64,000 bases of DNA from Aquarana catesbeiana (Eukaryota; Chordata; Amphibia; Anura; Ranidae): contig NC_133328.1 of NCBI RefSeq assembly GCF_042186555.1, positions 500,119,106-500,183,105 on the forward strand, given 5' to 3'. Below are positions 45,909 through 56,134 of the stretch, one piece after another. The position numbers and the translations under genes were made by a program. Every line of letters begins with the position of its first letter. Within the stretch, counting starts at the first letter, position 1. The notes beneath the pieces were generated by a model. The model made no database searches and had not been told where the DNA came from. It worked only from the letters and a program-made list of their open reading frames with translations.

Positions 45909-46923
45909 GTAAAAAAGATAAAGGAATTATAGTTTCCCTTTAATACCTGACATGTATTTTTAATCTGTAAACCCAAGTAAATGAAAATTTCATATACCAT
46001 TATACCATAACAAGCATTTGCAGAAGTGTGCTTTTATCAAAGACATTTATCATTTATGTGTAAACCTAAGTCAAATACCATAGCAAGCATTTGCAAAAAT
46101 ATGCTATTGTGTACTATTTGTTTTATTCATATTTGATAACATGCTACGTATATATCTATAATATGCATACTTATACATATATATTGTACATGGCTTGTAA
46201 ATTCTGTAATTGTGTATGTTTTAAAGTATATGTTATACGCAGAAATGGCACAATATATCATGGAGGCATGATACAGAAATGTGCTAGCTTCATTTGTGTA
46301 TAGATCAATAGTGCAGGCAAGCTGTGCTCTGTGTGTGGCAGTAGCTAATATTATTTAGCACTACAAGATGAATGCATTCACACTTCATCCAGAGTCATAT
46401 TTAGGTTAAATGTTAACTGCATCTCTTTACGTGTGAGTCTAGCCAGTGCAAAGCTGATTCATATCATTTTTTTTTCAATAGAAAAGCAAAGCCAAAAAAG
46501 CACTTACTGTGTGAAACGGGGTAGATGTTTCTGTTTTATAAAATCAGTGGTAAATGTCTGGATCCACTCCTGTTTAACTTTCCCAAGAGAAAATTCAAAA
46601 AAGTACATTCTTCAGGAATGCCGTTAACAAATGTACTGTTGGAGTAAATGATCCGAACCTTTAAGGAACACAATTATAAATTCTGGGTACCTTAGCTATG
46701 TTTTTACACTGTCAGATCAGTTAAACTACAAATGAAACTTGGAAACAAATTGCGGAAATTTAATTAAAACAGGCAAAATCATTTTTTGCTACATGTGGAC
46801 AACTCATTTTTGTCTGAGAGGTTTGGCCTTATTTGACGAATTAAAGGAAAATGGAAGTTGCCACTGCTAAACTTTCCCCTTGCAGAATGTTTGTTGCCTG
46901 CCTGTCAAGCTGATCTTGGGGCT
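45904..46923. other. Intron 5 sequence, nothing recognised
   Basis: No gene. AT-rich with scattered short TATA/ATAC runs. Confidence 0.45.
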
Positions 46924-47345
46924 TTAAAGTATAACTAAAGGCAAACCTTTTTTTTTTAAGCTTTGGATAGAGTGCAGAGGGATTAGAATCCCTGTCAGTT
47001 TTTATTGCTGTCCGTTCCCCCTTTAAGGAGATTCACCCTCTGTATTTGTCCTGTTTATCATTACCATTGAAAGTGAAAGTAAAAGATAATCCCAAATTTT
47101 GCTTTGTCCCCAGAAAAGTAATAGAGGGGAAATCTTCCAATGGGGCCACTCGTTCTGCTGACCTGGGAGTCCCCAAGGAATTCCCTTAATTTGCAAGAAT
47201 TTCCTCTCACTCCCTGTTTGCCTATGGGACAGGAAGTGAAAGGAATTCTCCCCAATGGGACACACATGTAAAAAAAAAAAAAAATCTGCCAGGGGTTATA
47301 ACCCTCCCTTGCTCCATCCAAAATGAAAAAAAAAAAGTTACTGCT
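46924..47345 (+). repeat. MITE, family E, copy 3
   Basis: It begins TTAAAGTATAACTAAAGGC. The interior is an imperfect palindrome (GGATAGAGTGCAGAGGGATT against AACCCTCCCTTGCTCCATCC). The right end is degraded into an A run near 47325-47335. Homologous to 17446-17837. Confidence 0.72.
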
Positions 47346-49251
47346 CTGGAAAGAGCATTCAGCAAGTGAAGCCAGAACTCCTGATTCTGTAGGTTAGTGA
47401 CTCAATAAGTATCAAAGCCAATGGATTAGCCTGAGAGACATTTAGCTAGCATTTTCAGAAGAGGTCAACAATGGTATATGCCTTTTAGAACATGTTTTTT
47501 TTTTTTTTTTTTTAACACGCTGGCTGGTTCCAACTCAGGTAAAAATTTCTGGAAATGTAACATACAATGACAATCAACAATACACGGAGCATTTCATTCT
47601 GTCTAAAACAGTGCAGAATTATTTGCAATATGATGTGTACCCCTCTAACGCCTAGAAGCAGTATTGGACCAAGGGAGAAATAACAAATTTAGAAAGACAT
47701 TTATTTATTTTCTAATTAAAAAAAAAACGAATTCTAAGGAGAATATAAAAAAATATATTTTTCATTTGAATGCACATTATATTTGCTTCCGAATTTGCAT
47801 GTGTTCTCCCACTTAAGTGACAATGCCTGCATAAAAGTAGTTTACATTTTTGTAGGTAGCTTATGATTAGAGAAAAAAAATTGTGAAGACCGGAGTTCTT
47901 TAAAATATGTCTTTCACCAAGTACACCTGTTTGGAGAGAAAAAAATCAGAAAGATCATGGAAAATCTGACGATAAGTTACAGCATTATTTGAACTCCAGA
48001 TGTTATGTGTGCTTCGTCTGCCTTGATAAACTACCCCAGGTTGGGATCTCTGCCACTTTTCTTAAGGATCACCTAATAAGCAATTTTGTATAAGACAGTA
48101 TAAAATAAAATATAGTACAAGATAATTATCACATAAAACAAAGTGAACAATCCCTGCTGTACAGCTGTGATGGCCATTAATGTAGATTGAATATGAGCTG
48201 TAAGCATTCATTTACTATACAATATTGAGTAACCTGATGAAGTGCTTATTGAAACATGCACTTAGCACTTTCCCACACTTTCTGTACTCTGTGTGAGATC
48301 TTGGAGTCAGGCAGTGAGCATTCTACTTTCAGCAATGCTGGTAGTTTTCAGTGTGAGATGTCTAGAGCTGCAGCTCTTCTAACATGCAAAAAAGAAAAAA
48401 GTACACGGATTTCTCTTTAAAGAGCACTTCTAGTGTGAATGAGCCCTATCTGTGTAAATCAGAGCAGCACAGCCTGTTTAAAGCAACGGGCAGTATAATT
48501 TCTGCAATGATAGCAAAACAAGGCATTTTGGCAGCGACATGTGTACATCCAGCCCGCTGCCTTTGCAGCTAAAGGGGATAGTGGTTGGGGGTGGTGAAAG
48601 CACCGCTCCATGGCAAGGTTTTACCTTCCTTCCATCTTACTAGTAAATGAGCCCCTACTGTTTATTGAAAACAAGCAATAATGATTGGTAGCCAGAGACC
48701 ATGTGATCAAGGCTGCCTAGGCTTGAGAACAGCAGTTTTGTTATTCATGGAAACATTTACTTTTTTTTCTTTTACTTGAAATGGGATTTGGTAATGTTGA
48801 TTTATGTGTAGTTCACAATTTTTAATACTGGGTCCAATTTTACTGATCGGCCTACAGTGGAATGATATCCTATTTATTGTTCATTTGATTCACTGCATTT
48901 TTTCACAGCATTATTGAATCCGTTTTTATATAGCCAACAATTCTGTGACAAGATGCAGACGTTTGCAATATATGAGAGCAGCAGAAGCCTGGCATATTCA
49001 TTTTTCTTTCAGATAAAAGGCTTTATGTAATAATATAAAGGCATTTGAATTGAGGCTACATTTGTGCATGTGGATAAAACACTGTAAATAAAAGGGAACT
49101 AAAGCTCTGCCCAGAATTCAAAACTCCATCCAATATTTTAAACACAGTTTAAATTCAATATGTATTGTGTATATTTATTAAAGAGACACTAAACGATATC
49201 CTTATTCTCTAAAAAATAATCTATACACATCCACTACTTAATGGCCCTGTT
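47346..49251. other. Intron 5 sequence, nothing recognised
   Basis: About 1.9 kb. No gene or clear element. Confidence 0.4.
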
Positions 49252-49646
49252 AGGCCCCTTTCACAGTGGCAATTGAATCAGGTCCGTCTGAAAAACTTTT
49301 TTCAAGCAGTTTTTCAGGTGGATCTGATTGGACCCTCCAGTTTCTTCTATGGAGCCGCAGATGTCAGTGGACACGTCTGCTGACACCCACCACCATCTGA
49401 TCCAATCCTGTTTGCCAAAAACAAATGGATGGTGGTCCTATTTCCCATCTATCTGGCGAGCCAGATCAGATGGATCTGATCCATCCAAATGTCCCATAGA
49501 TAAGAGCGGGCTGTGTCTGTGTCTGCTCTGCATACTGGAGCACCCATGGACCTGTCATCTGCCTGCTCAGCGGGGATCAGCGGAGAGATCCCCCTCTGAG
49601 CAAGCAGAGTCCGCTTCATGGAGGCACCCCTATGAAAGGGTCCTTA
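49252..49646. repeat. MITE with GGCCCCTTTCACAG termini
   Basis: It begins AGGCCCCTTTCACAGTGGCA and ends CCCTATGAAAGGGTCCTTA. The interior has inverted GGATCTGATTGG/ATCAGATGGATCTGATCC-type words. It accounts for much of the 246-codon ORF at 49328-50068, which also crosses the next MITE and has no recognisable domain. Confidence 0.7.
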
Positions 49647-49784
49647 GCTGTTTTTCATTCATTTGTTCTTGCTGCCTCCTTGTAATGTCCACCGTGAGCT
49701 CCCAAACCTGTCCTTTTCCCCTCGCTTTCTTTAGTTTGGAACAAGCAGTGCACATTAGTTGCAGTCATGTGCAATGCTCTATGC

Positions 49785-49932
49785 CAGGGGTAGGCAACCT
49801 GGGGCCCTCCAGCTGTTGTGGAACTACATTTCCCATGAGGCATTGCAAAGCTGACAGTTACAATTACTCCCATAGGTATGATGGGACTTGTAGTTCTACA
49901 ACAGCTGGAGGGTCCCAGGTTGCTTGCACCTG
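49785..49932. mobile_element. hAT-type MITE with perfect 8-bp target duplication
   Basis: It begins CAGGGGTAGGCAACCTGGGG and ends CCAGGTTGCTTGCACCTG. Inner arms are CCTCCAGCTGTTGTGGAACT and its inverse. CTCTATGC stands directly before (49777-49784) and after (49933-49940). 148 bases. Confidence 0.92.
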
Positions 49933-49940
49933 CTCTATGC

Positions 49941-50340
49941 ACACTACAAATCCTATAGTCCATCTTGGAAACAAGCAAGAGAGAGTGGCTACATTTCTAC
50001 AAACATTGGGACCATGGGACCAAAGCAATAAAAAAAAAGGAAGTTATAGATTGATAGTATTTTTTTAAAACCAGAGCTTAGTGTCACTTTGGTTATGGTA
50101 TCCTACAATGACATCTCTCACTGTGGATCTGCCTAAAACCTTCAAAATAGATTGTCATGTTTACATGTTTAATACACTTTTAATGATGCTATTAAAATAG
50201 ATGATATAAAAGCATAGCTGGTGTTTGAATTTGCATGGTCTACACATCAATTATGCAACAATCTTGAGATTAGAAGATCAGATTAATATTAGAAGTGTTC
50301 CAGTATTATGCACTGATTCTGAATTATTTTGCTGTCCTAG
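49941..50340. other. End of intron 5
   Basis: Non-coding, ending in the TTTGCTGTCCTAG acceptor of exon 6. Confidence 0.6.
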
Positions 50341-50507
50341 GTTGAAATAACAAATGATGTGCAGTCCATCCTGCTGATCATGGTGGCAGTAATGATTGCA
50401 AAAACGGTTGGCGATTACTTTAACCATTCTCTCTTCAGCTCCTTGTTGCATCTTAAGTGTATTCCCCATTTGGAGGCAGAACCCTATGTAGTCAATGGGA
50501 AAAAGAG
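50341..50507 (+). CDS. CLC channel/exchanger, exon 6 seen (end of helix P, helices Q and R)
   Basis: A 167-base exon after TTTGCTGTCCTAG, with donor GTAAGC at 50508. It begins VEITNDVQ, continuing VIM of the previous exon as in ClC-6/7 and plant CLCs. It then encodes ILLIMVAVMIAKTVGDYFNH (helix Q) and SLFSSLLHLKCIPHLE (helix R and the start of the cytoplasmic linker). The helix-R position normally occupied by the chloride-coordinating Tyr (PLYSAI in ClC-ec1, GLYDMH in ClC-7) is Phe here. The last codon is split AG|G. The exon ends in a basic turn, VVNGKKR, leading to the CBS region. Confidence 0.95.
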
Positions 50508-50854
50508 GTAAGCATTCTTTGTGTATAAACAATGATAGCAAAAAAAAAAATACTATTTAGCTATGCTTGTCATTAAAATTACAGATATTCTCTTTCTCAC
50601 GTTTATGTGAATTTCCTCCATACCAGCCAAAAACCTGTTGACAGATATATTTACAGAGTGGTCCTCCTAACTAGAAGAGGTGTGTATATAACAGGAATGA
50701 CAATTACATATTACAAATCCTTTGGCAGCAAACATATGTACTTCAAATGTGTTTATGTTTGACTGGAATCCACTATAAGCATTTCATCCCATTATTTAAA
50801 ATTTGCTCTTGCACATAGGCCTCTGCACCGTGTATGAGGATACCTTTAAATCAA
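50508..50854. other. Start of intron 6
   Basis: No gene or element seen. Confidence 0.5.
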
Positions 50855-51562
50855 CAGCCCCCAACCTTTTTGGCACCAGGGACTGGTTTAGTGGAAGACA
50901 ATTTTTCCACGGACAGAGGAGAATGGCTTTGAGATAAATCAAGCGCATTACATTTATTGTGCACTTTATTTCTATTATTATTGCACTGTGATATCTAAGG
51001 AAATTATTTTGCAACTCACCATAATGAAGAATCAGCGGAAGCCCTGAGCTTGTTCTCCTGCAAAATAGATGTCCCATCTGGGGGTGATGGGATGCACCAG
51101 ATGCAGCTTTACAATTGAACTAAGATGCTCACTTGCCACTATTAAGCCTGTTACCAGATGCAGGTTGATTGTCACTTGCCACCCACTGATAGGGTTTTGA
51201 TATGATGATGCAAGCAATTGATTTATTGTGGTCCCTGTGCAGTCAAAACTCTCTCTGCTAATGATAATCGGTATTTGCAGCTGCTCCCCAGCGCTAGCAT
51301 CACTGCCTCTGCTCCACCTCAGATGATCAGGCATTAGATTCACAAAAGGAGCACACAACCTAGATCCCTTGCATGCGCAATTACAGTAGGGTTCGCGCAC
51401 CTATGAGAATCTAATGCCATTTCTGATCTGACAGGAGGCGGAGCTAAGGCGGTAATGCAATGGGGAGCGGGCTGTAAATACAGATGAAGCTTTGCTTGCT
51501 TTCCTGCCGCTCACCTCCTGCTGTATGGCCTGGTTCCTAGAGAACAGGGGTTGGGGCGCTCT
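50855..51562. mobile_element. hAT-like DNA transposon fragment, non-autonomous
   Basis: The left end is CCCCAACCTTTTTGGCACCA, then GACAATTTTTCCACGGACAG. The right end, CTAGAGAACAGGGGTTGGGG, contains the inverse CCCCAACCCC. The interior has TTGAGATAAATCAAGCGCAT, ACCATAATGAAGAATCAGCG and GAGAATCTAATGCCATTTCT. From memory, this text strongly resembles a hAT-type repeat known from mammalian genomes. No transposase gene. The same family lies inverted at 30736-31355. Confidence 0.7.
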
Positions 51563-51855
51563 GCTTTAAAAGTTAACTTCACCCTTAGTTAAGTTGTCCT
51601 TTAATAAATCCCCACCCACCTGTGTGCAGCCCACCTAGGATAATGCTTACCATCCTCTCCAAACCAGCACCTTTTCCCCGACTCCGATCCTGAGCCCGGG
51701 GGGTTGGGGAACTCTGCTTTAAAAAACAACTTCCCCCTTAGTTAAGTTGTCCTTTAATAAATCCCCACCTACCTGAGTGCAGCCCACCTAAAATGATACT
51801 TACCATACTCTCCGAACTGTCGCCTTTTCCCCGACACAATCTCAACCACCATCCT
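51563..51855 (+). repeat. Direct duplication of about 150 bases
   Basis: CTTAGTTAAGTTGTCCTTTA, ATAAATCCCCACC-ACCTG and GTGCAGCCCACCTA occur twice, starting near 51582 and 51737. Each is followed by a CCTTTTCCCCGAC block, and the spacer carries GGGGTTGGGGAACTCTGCTT, close to the hAT element's right end. This is probably a tandem duplication of the hAT right flank. Confidence 0.75.
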
Positions 51856-51941
51856 TACATACTGCATATGCGTGCCATGGCCCCATTATTTACTATGGAT
51901 AAACTGGTCCCTCGGAGTACTAAAGGTAAAGTTATCCTTTG

Positions 51942-52810
51942 AAGCTGAACTTCATGATGAGCAAATAAATACAATAGGCTGCGTATTCTTATTGGAATCT
52001 TGGTGCTTTGTGTATTTTTTTTCTTCCAGATGTCTGCAGTAATCCAGAGTGAAACTTTAATTCTGTGCAGGAGTTACCTGTAATCAGTCACTGCTGCTCT
52101 CTCTCATTGTGCAGGGGGACTGGTCTTGTATCTGTTCCCTCCTGCAGTTTTTTGCATGCATCCTGTAGTGGGTGGGCCTGCTGGGCTCCTCCCACAGCTC
52201 TGTGCACAGCACAATTATGAGATCACTGCTACTTTTATGCGGTAATATCTGGGTTTGTAAAGGCATTTGGTGCACCCGAGGTGAGTTTAGATCCATTGTA
52301 ACTATTAAAGGATTAGTTCACCTTTGAAAAAAACCTAAGCAGTCCACAAACTCCATTCCATAATGCTAAACTAATCCAAGCGCTGCCCTTTTGATGTCTG
52401 CACATGGACAGCACTATGTCTTATCACCGCAGATGACCTCAGCAGCTACAGTGCTCTCTCCCATCGCTGCTGCTAAGCTCATCTGCTCAGCAGAGAGCAA
52501 AATGCGCATGTGTGCGGCTCGGAAGAAGGATGATGCTCACACTTGTACTGCTAGTGGGCATTTGTCCAAGAAGGGAGACAGTACAGAGCTGTGAAAACTA
52601 TTAGAATGGTTTGGGATATGCTTCACTCCGTGCACAAATGGTCTACCGGTATGGGAAGAGCATAAATGCATATTTTTAAAATCTGATTAGTTTAGAATTA
52701 TGGAAGGGTGTTTGAGTACTGCATAGGGTATTTTTTCTAAAAAGGTGAACTAACACGTTTAAGGAAAATATTTCAATAATTCTTTGTGTACTCTGAGTTC
52801 AGCTTTAAGC
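51942..52810. repeat. Possible outer MITE with AAGCTGAACT ends
   Basis: CTTTGAAGCTGAACTTC at about 51940 pairs with GAGTTCAGCTTTAAG at 52795-52809. The well-defined MITE at 52305 lies inside. The low similarity of the outer ends keeps this tentative. Confidence 0.4.
52305..52762. repeat. TTAA-bounded MITE (TTAGTTCACCTTT type)
   Basis: It begins TTAAAGGATTAGTTCACCTT and ends AAAAGGTGAACTAACACGTTTAA. 458 bases. The 67-codon ORF at 52391 lies inside and is not conserved with anything I recognise. Confidence 0.75.
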
Positions 52811-52970
52811 TAGAAATGCCTCATGAAATAAATCAACATGTAGCCAGCCGCTGATTAGGATGAGTCCTCTGTCCTTTCCTCATCCTTTTCCAAAAAACCT
52901 CAGTCACTCTAACACACCAGGTTGAGTGTGCAAACATACAATATCACAGGAAATCACTGAAAGTAATACT

Positions 52971-53674
52971 TACCGTATTTATCGGCGTATAACACGCACC
53001 GGCGTATAACACGCACCCCAATTTAGGAGGGAATTTTAAGGGAAAAAAACTTTTAGGAGGGAAGTTGAAGGGAAAAAAACTTACATTTAAATGCCCATCA
53101 TTGCAGCCTTCTCAGTGCAGCCTTGCCCCAGTGCAGCCATGTCAGTGCAGCCATGTCAGTGCAGCCATGTCAGTGCAGCCTTCCCCAGTGCAGCCTTGTC
53201 AGTGCAGCCTTCCCCAGTGCAGCCTTGTCAGTGCAGCCTTCCCCAGTGCAGCCTTCCCCAGTGCAGCCTTCCCCAGTGCAGCCTTGTCAGTGCAGCCTTG
53301 TCAGTGCAGCCTTCCCCAGTGCAGCCTTGTCAGTGCAGCCTTCCCCAGTGCAGCCTTCCCCAGTGCAGCCTTGCCCCAGTGCAGCCTTCAAACCTCTATC
53401 CCAGCTAACCTGGGCTTCAAAACCTAGCCGAGTAGGTTCGGATAGCTCCGCTCGGGACTACGAGTGGAGCCGAAAGTGAACGAGAGCCGCCGGAAAGAGC
53501 CGAGGACCGGCTCTGTGTATTTCGGCACCGGCGGCGCCATTTTCAAATCGCGGTCGGCGATTTTGAAGAATTGACAGCTCAGGATCGCAGGGGATCGGCG
53601 TATAACACGCACCTGCGATTTTCCCCTGATTTTCAGGGGAAAAAAGTGCATGTTATACGCCGATAAATACGGTA
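52971..53674. repeat. MITE with TACCGTATTTATCGGCG termini, carrying a minisatellite
   Basis: It begins TACCGTATTTATCGGCGTAT with AACACGCACC and ends inverted as ATACGCCGATAAATACGGTA. CGGCGTATAACACGCACC occurs twice at the left and once near the right. The superfamily is not assigned. The interior carries an array at 53105-53395 and a GC-rich block at 53455-53560. Confidence 0.85.
53105..53395 (+). repeat. Minisatellite of 14/15-base units inside the MITE
   Basis: About 19 units alternate between GTGCAGCCTTCCCCA (15) and GTGCAGCCTTGTCA or GTGCAGCCATGTCA (14). The lack of stops yields overlapping ORFs in all three plus frames (105-120 codons, rich in Gln, Cys, Ser and Pro); they are not genes. 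Confidence 0.95.
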
Positions 53675-54151
53675 ATACACAGTAGTAGCGCTATATCAAA
53701 GAAAATAGGCACCAAACCAGGTAGTAAGGACAAACCTAATATTTTGTCACCCAATATGGTTGATAACTAGGCAAACATAAAATAGATTAACAATGGTAAA
53801 ACACAATTTACCATACAAAGTGATTAACAGTGGTGACTAAGCATAAGATAAAATTTGGCGTCCAGATCAGCAGAAACAGTAGCAAGGGCACCTCAAGTGC
53901 ATCAGTGAGCAGTAGTAAAGTTTAATCTGCTGAGTGCTGGAACTATACTGCCGGAGTGCATTTATGTTGCCAATGCTAGTCCTAGACCAATTGGGTATGA
54001 ATTGCCCAAAAGAAAAAGAGGATCGTAGCAAGGGGGGGGGGGGGAGCAGGATAACAAACAGGGCTTCCAGAATAATTATTACGTGAGGGGCAGTGCTTTG
54101 AGATGTTCATCTGCCCCCTATCATTGAGGCCCTTTAAGAGCATCTTTGCAC
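53675..54151. other. Intron 6 sequence with poly-G run
   Basis: No gene. A run of about 14 G lies near 54031-54044. Confidence 0.5.
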
Positions 54152-54998
54152 TTAACCACTTGCCTACTGGGCACTTTCACTCCCTTCCTGTCCAGGCCAA
54201 TTTTCAGCTTTCAGTGCTGTTGCAGTTTGAATGACAATTGCGTGGTCATGCATCACTATATCCAAACAAAATTTTTACCAATTTTTTAAGACAGATAGAG
54301 CTTTCTTTTGGTGGTATTTAATCACCACTGGGGTTTTTATTTTTTTCAAAAGAAACAAATGTTGTTTCAAACGAAACAAACAAAAAAATACAGAAAATTT
54401 GGGAAAAAAAAGTTTTTCTTAGTTTCTGTCAAAAAACTTTGTACATAAGTATTTTTTTCTTCTTCACTGCCGTGCGCTGATGAGACTGCACTGATAGACA
54501 CTGGTAGGCTGTACTGGTGGGCAATGATAGGCGGCACTGATAGGCATCACTGCTAGGCGGCAATAATAGGCACTGACAGGCATCACTGATGGGCACTGAT
54601 TGGTAGCACTGGCGGGCACTGATTGGCAGCACTGGTGGGCACTGAGGGCACTCGTTGACAGCACTGTGGGCACTGATTGGCAGCACTGGTGGGCACTGTT
54701 GGGGCTGCACTGATAATCAGGATACTGATGATCAATGCCCTGATTATCAGTGTAGATGTCCCCTGTGTGGATGTGCCGGCAAATCCTGTTTGGACATGAG
54801 CTGCTGTAATTGGCTCTTTTCCCCAATCAGTGATCAGCTGCGTCCAAAGGACACAGCTATAACAGATCACTGCCGATGTGTGCCGCAGGGGGCGCACAGG
54901 CAGCGCGAGCACAGTAGGACATCATATGATGGCCTTCCGGCAAAGTGCGACCGTGCTGTACCCATAATTCTGCTATAGCACGGTCGTGAACGGGTTAA
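54152..54998 (-). repeat. TTAACCACTTG MITE, family C, copy 6, with internal minisatellite
   Basis: Reversed orientation. It begins TTAACCACTTGCCTACTGG and contains GCGTGGTCATGCATCACT and AGAGCTTTCTTTTGGTGGTA, both inverses of the family's right third. It ends GTCGTGAACGGGTTAA. An array at 54475-54720 expands its middle. Confidence 0.8.
54475..54720 (+). repeat. Minisatellite, GGGCACTGATTGGCAGCACT units
   Basis: Irregular 10-20 base units built on (T/G)GGCACTGAT(A/T)GGC(A/G)GCACTG. In other family C copies this position holds a single GTGATCAGTGC-type segment, so the array is local to this copy. Minus-strand ORFs of 93-120 codons through it are artefacts. Confidence 0.85.
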
Positions 54999-55014
54999 TG
55001 TCAATCCCAGTTAA

Positions 55015-55175
55015 CCTGCATGCACTATAGGTACAGTATAAGTATGAGTTAGTCTCGGTACAGGTGCAAGGTAGATGTGGTTCAGATGCAGTAAAGGTTT
55101 GGTATAATGCAGTATAGAGTTGATATAGATGCAGTCTAGGTTTGGAATAAGTGTGGTATAGAGTGCAGTATGGAT
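55015..55175 (+). repeat. Degenerate short tandem repeat
   Basis: Words such as GGTACAGTATAAGTATG, GGTTTGGTATAATGCAGTAT and GTGTGGTATAGAGTGCAGTA recur about every 18-25 bases. Confidence 0.6.
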
Positions 55176-55957
55176 TGGGTACACTTGGTGTACTGCTCTC
55201 AGTGGTTCATTCCCTGCTAGCAGTATCATCAATGGGTAAATTGAACCCTCACCAATCCTCGGGATATGGCAGTGACCTCTTGCTGTAGAACGGGGGGTCC
55301 GCGGTCTTTCCCCAAAAGCCTCCCGTGATCAGCAGTGGGAAGCAGAGGGTGAGTGGATGCTCCAGTCTCCCTGCCACAGCGGTGCAGGTGCTGTGATGTG
55401 GGCGGTGCTGTGCTGCTTCCAGGTGTCCCCACTCCCCGTTTCAGGCTCGGATATCCACTGGTATAGTCTCCTGCTGGCAGGTGAATATCAAGACAGAAGT
55501 GCTCTCTCCCTAACTCCCTTGGGCCAAGAGGAAGAACTTTCTTGGGCAGCTTAATAAAAATCATCTCTCCACTCCTCCTACTGCACAGTACCATATTGGG
55601 ATCTGTAGTATAAGGAGTCTCTTTGTCCTATTATATGGCTGCCATTCCAAACTACAACTCCCAGGATTCTTAGCACTCTGCATAGAAGTCTATGGTCTTG
55701 CTTGCCTGTATCACTCCCCCTGCTGGCCAGAGGAGAATGTGTAGCATAATATCACTATCTCTGTAGGGGGAGAGAAGAGTAAAAGGCAATGAATCCTTCA
55801 GCATATAGCTGTAGACCAGCACCTGGCTACATATATAACACTGTATATTAAAGTCTGATAAGTAACATATAATTATTTGTTTTCTGTATGCACATTTTAA
55901 TGTTACTTAGATTTTTTTCCTGTTTACTGATGTGTCTTCCTGCTTTGTGTTTGACAG
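55176..55957. other. End of intron 6
   Basis: No gene. The 121-codon minus ORF at 55229-55594 has no recognisable motif. The end is the acceptor of exon 7. Confidence 0.45.
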
Positions 55958-56134
55958 GGTAAACCTGGAGCTCTTCACTGCTCAAGATGTTATGAAGTCT
56001 TGCACAGTTGTCCAACTACGGGAATGTGTTTCTTCATTGGCTGATCTTCTGACTAACACAAGCCACAATGCCTTCCCTGTGGTCCACAGCCCAACACCTG
56101 GCCAGAATGAGGTTTTCCTAGGGACGGTTACAAG
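55958..56134 (+). CDS. CLC channel/exchanger, exon 7 seen (first CBS domain)
   Basis: A 177-base exon after TTTGTGTTTGACAG, with donor GTAATA at 56135. It encodes VNLELFTAQDVMKSCTVVQL, then RECVSSLADLLTNTSHNAFP and VVHSPTPGQNEVFLGTVTR. The TAQDVM start, the NAFPVV core and the following short strand are hallmarks of the first half of the cytoplasmic CBS pair in eukaryotic CLCs (ClC-7 has HNGFPVVE). CBS pairs bind adenine nucleotides and regulate gating. The exon ends after two bases of a codon, so more coding sequence must follow, but no CBS2-like exon is seen from 56135 to 64000. The gene therefore runs off the window. Confidence 0.94.

Larger units (their letters stand above)
16949..50340 (+). 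other. Intron 5 of the CLC gene, 33.4 kb
   Basis: A single intron, GTAAGT at 16949 to CCTAG at 50340, separates VIM from VEITND in helix P. No CLC-like coding sequence was found inside it. Its recognisable content is transposable elements, listed separately, and it contains most of the intact or nested ones in this window. Confidence 0.85.

Noticed and set aside
49328..50068. Plus-strand ORF of 246 codons
   Set aside because: It crosses two separate MITEs and ordinary intron, and has no recognisable domain.
53065..53479. Three overlapping plus-strand ORFs (105-120 codons) rich in Gln, Cys and Pro
   Set aside because: All arise from the 14/15-base minisatellite; open frames in three registers argue against coding.
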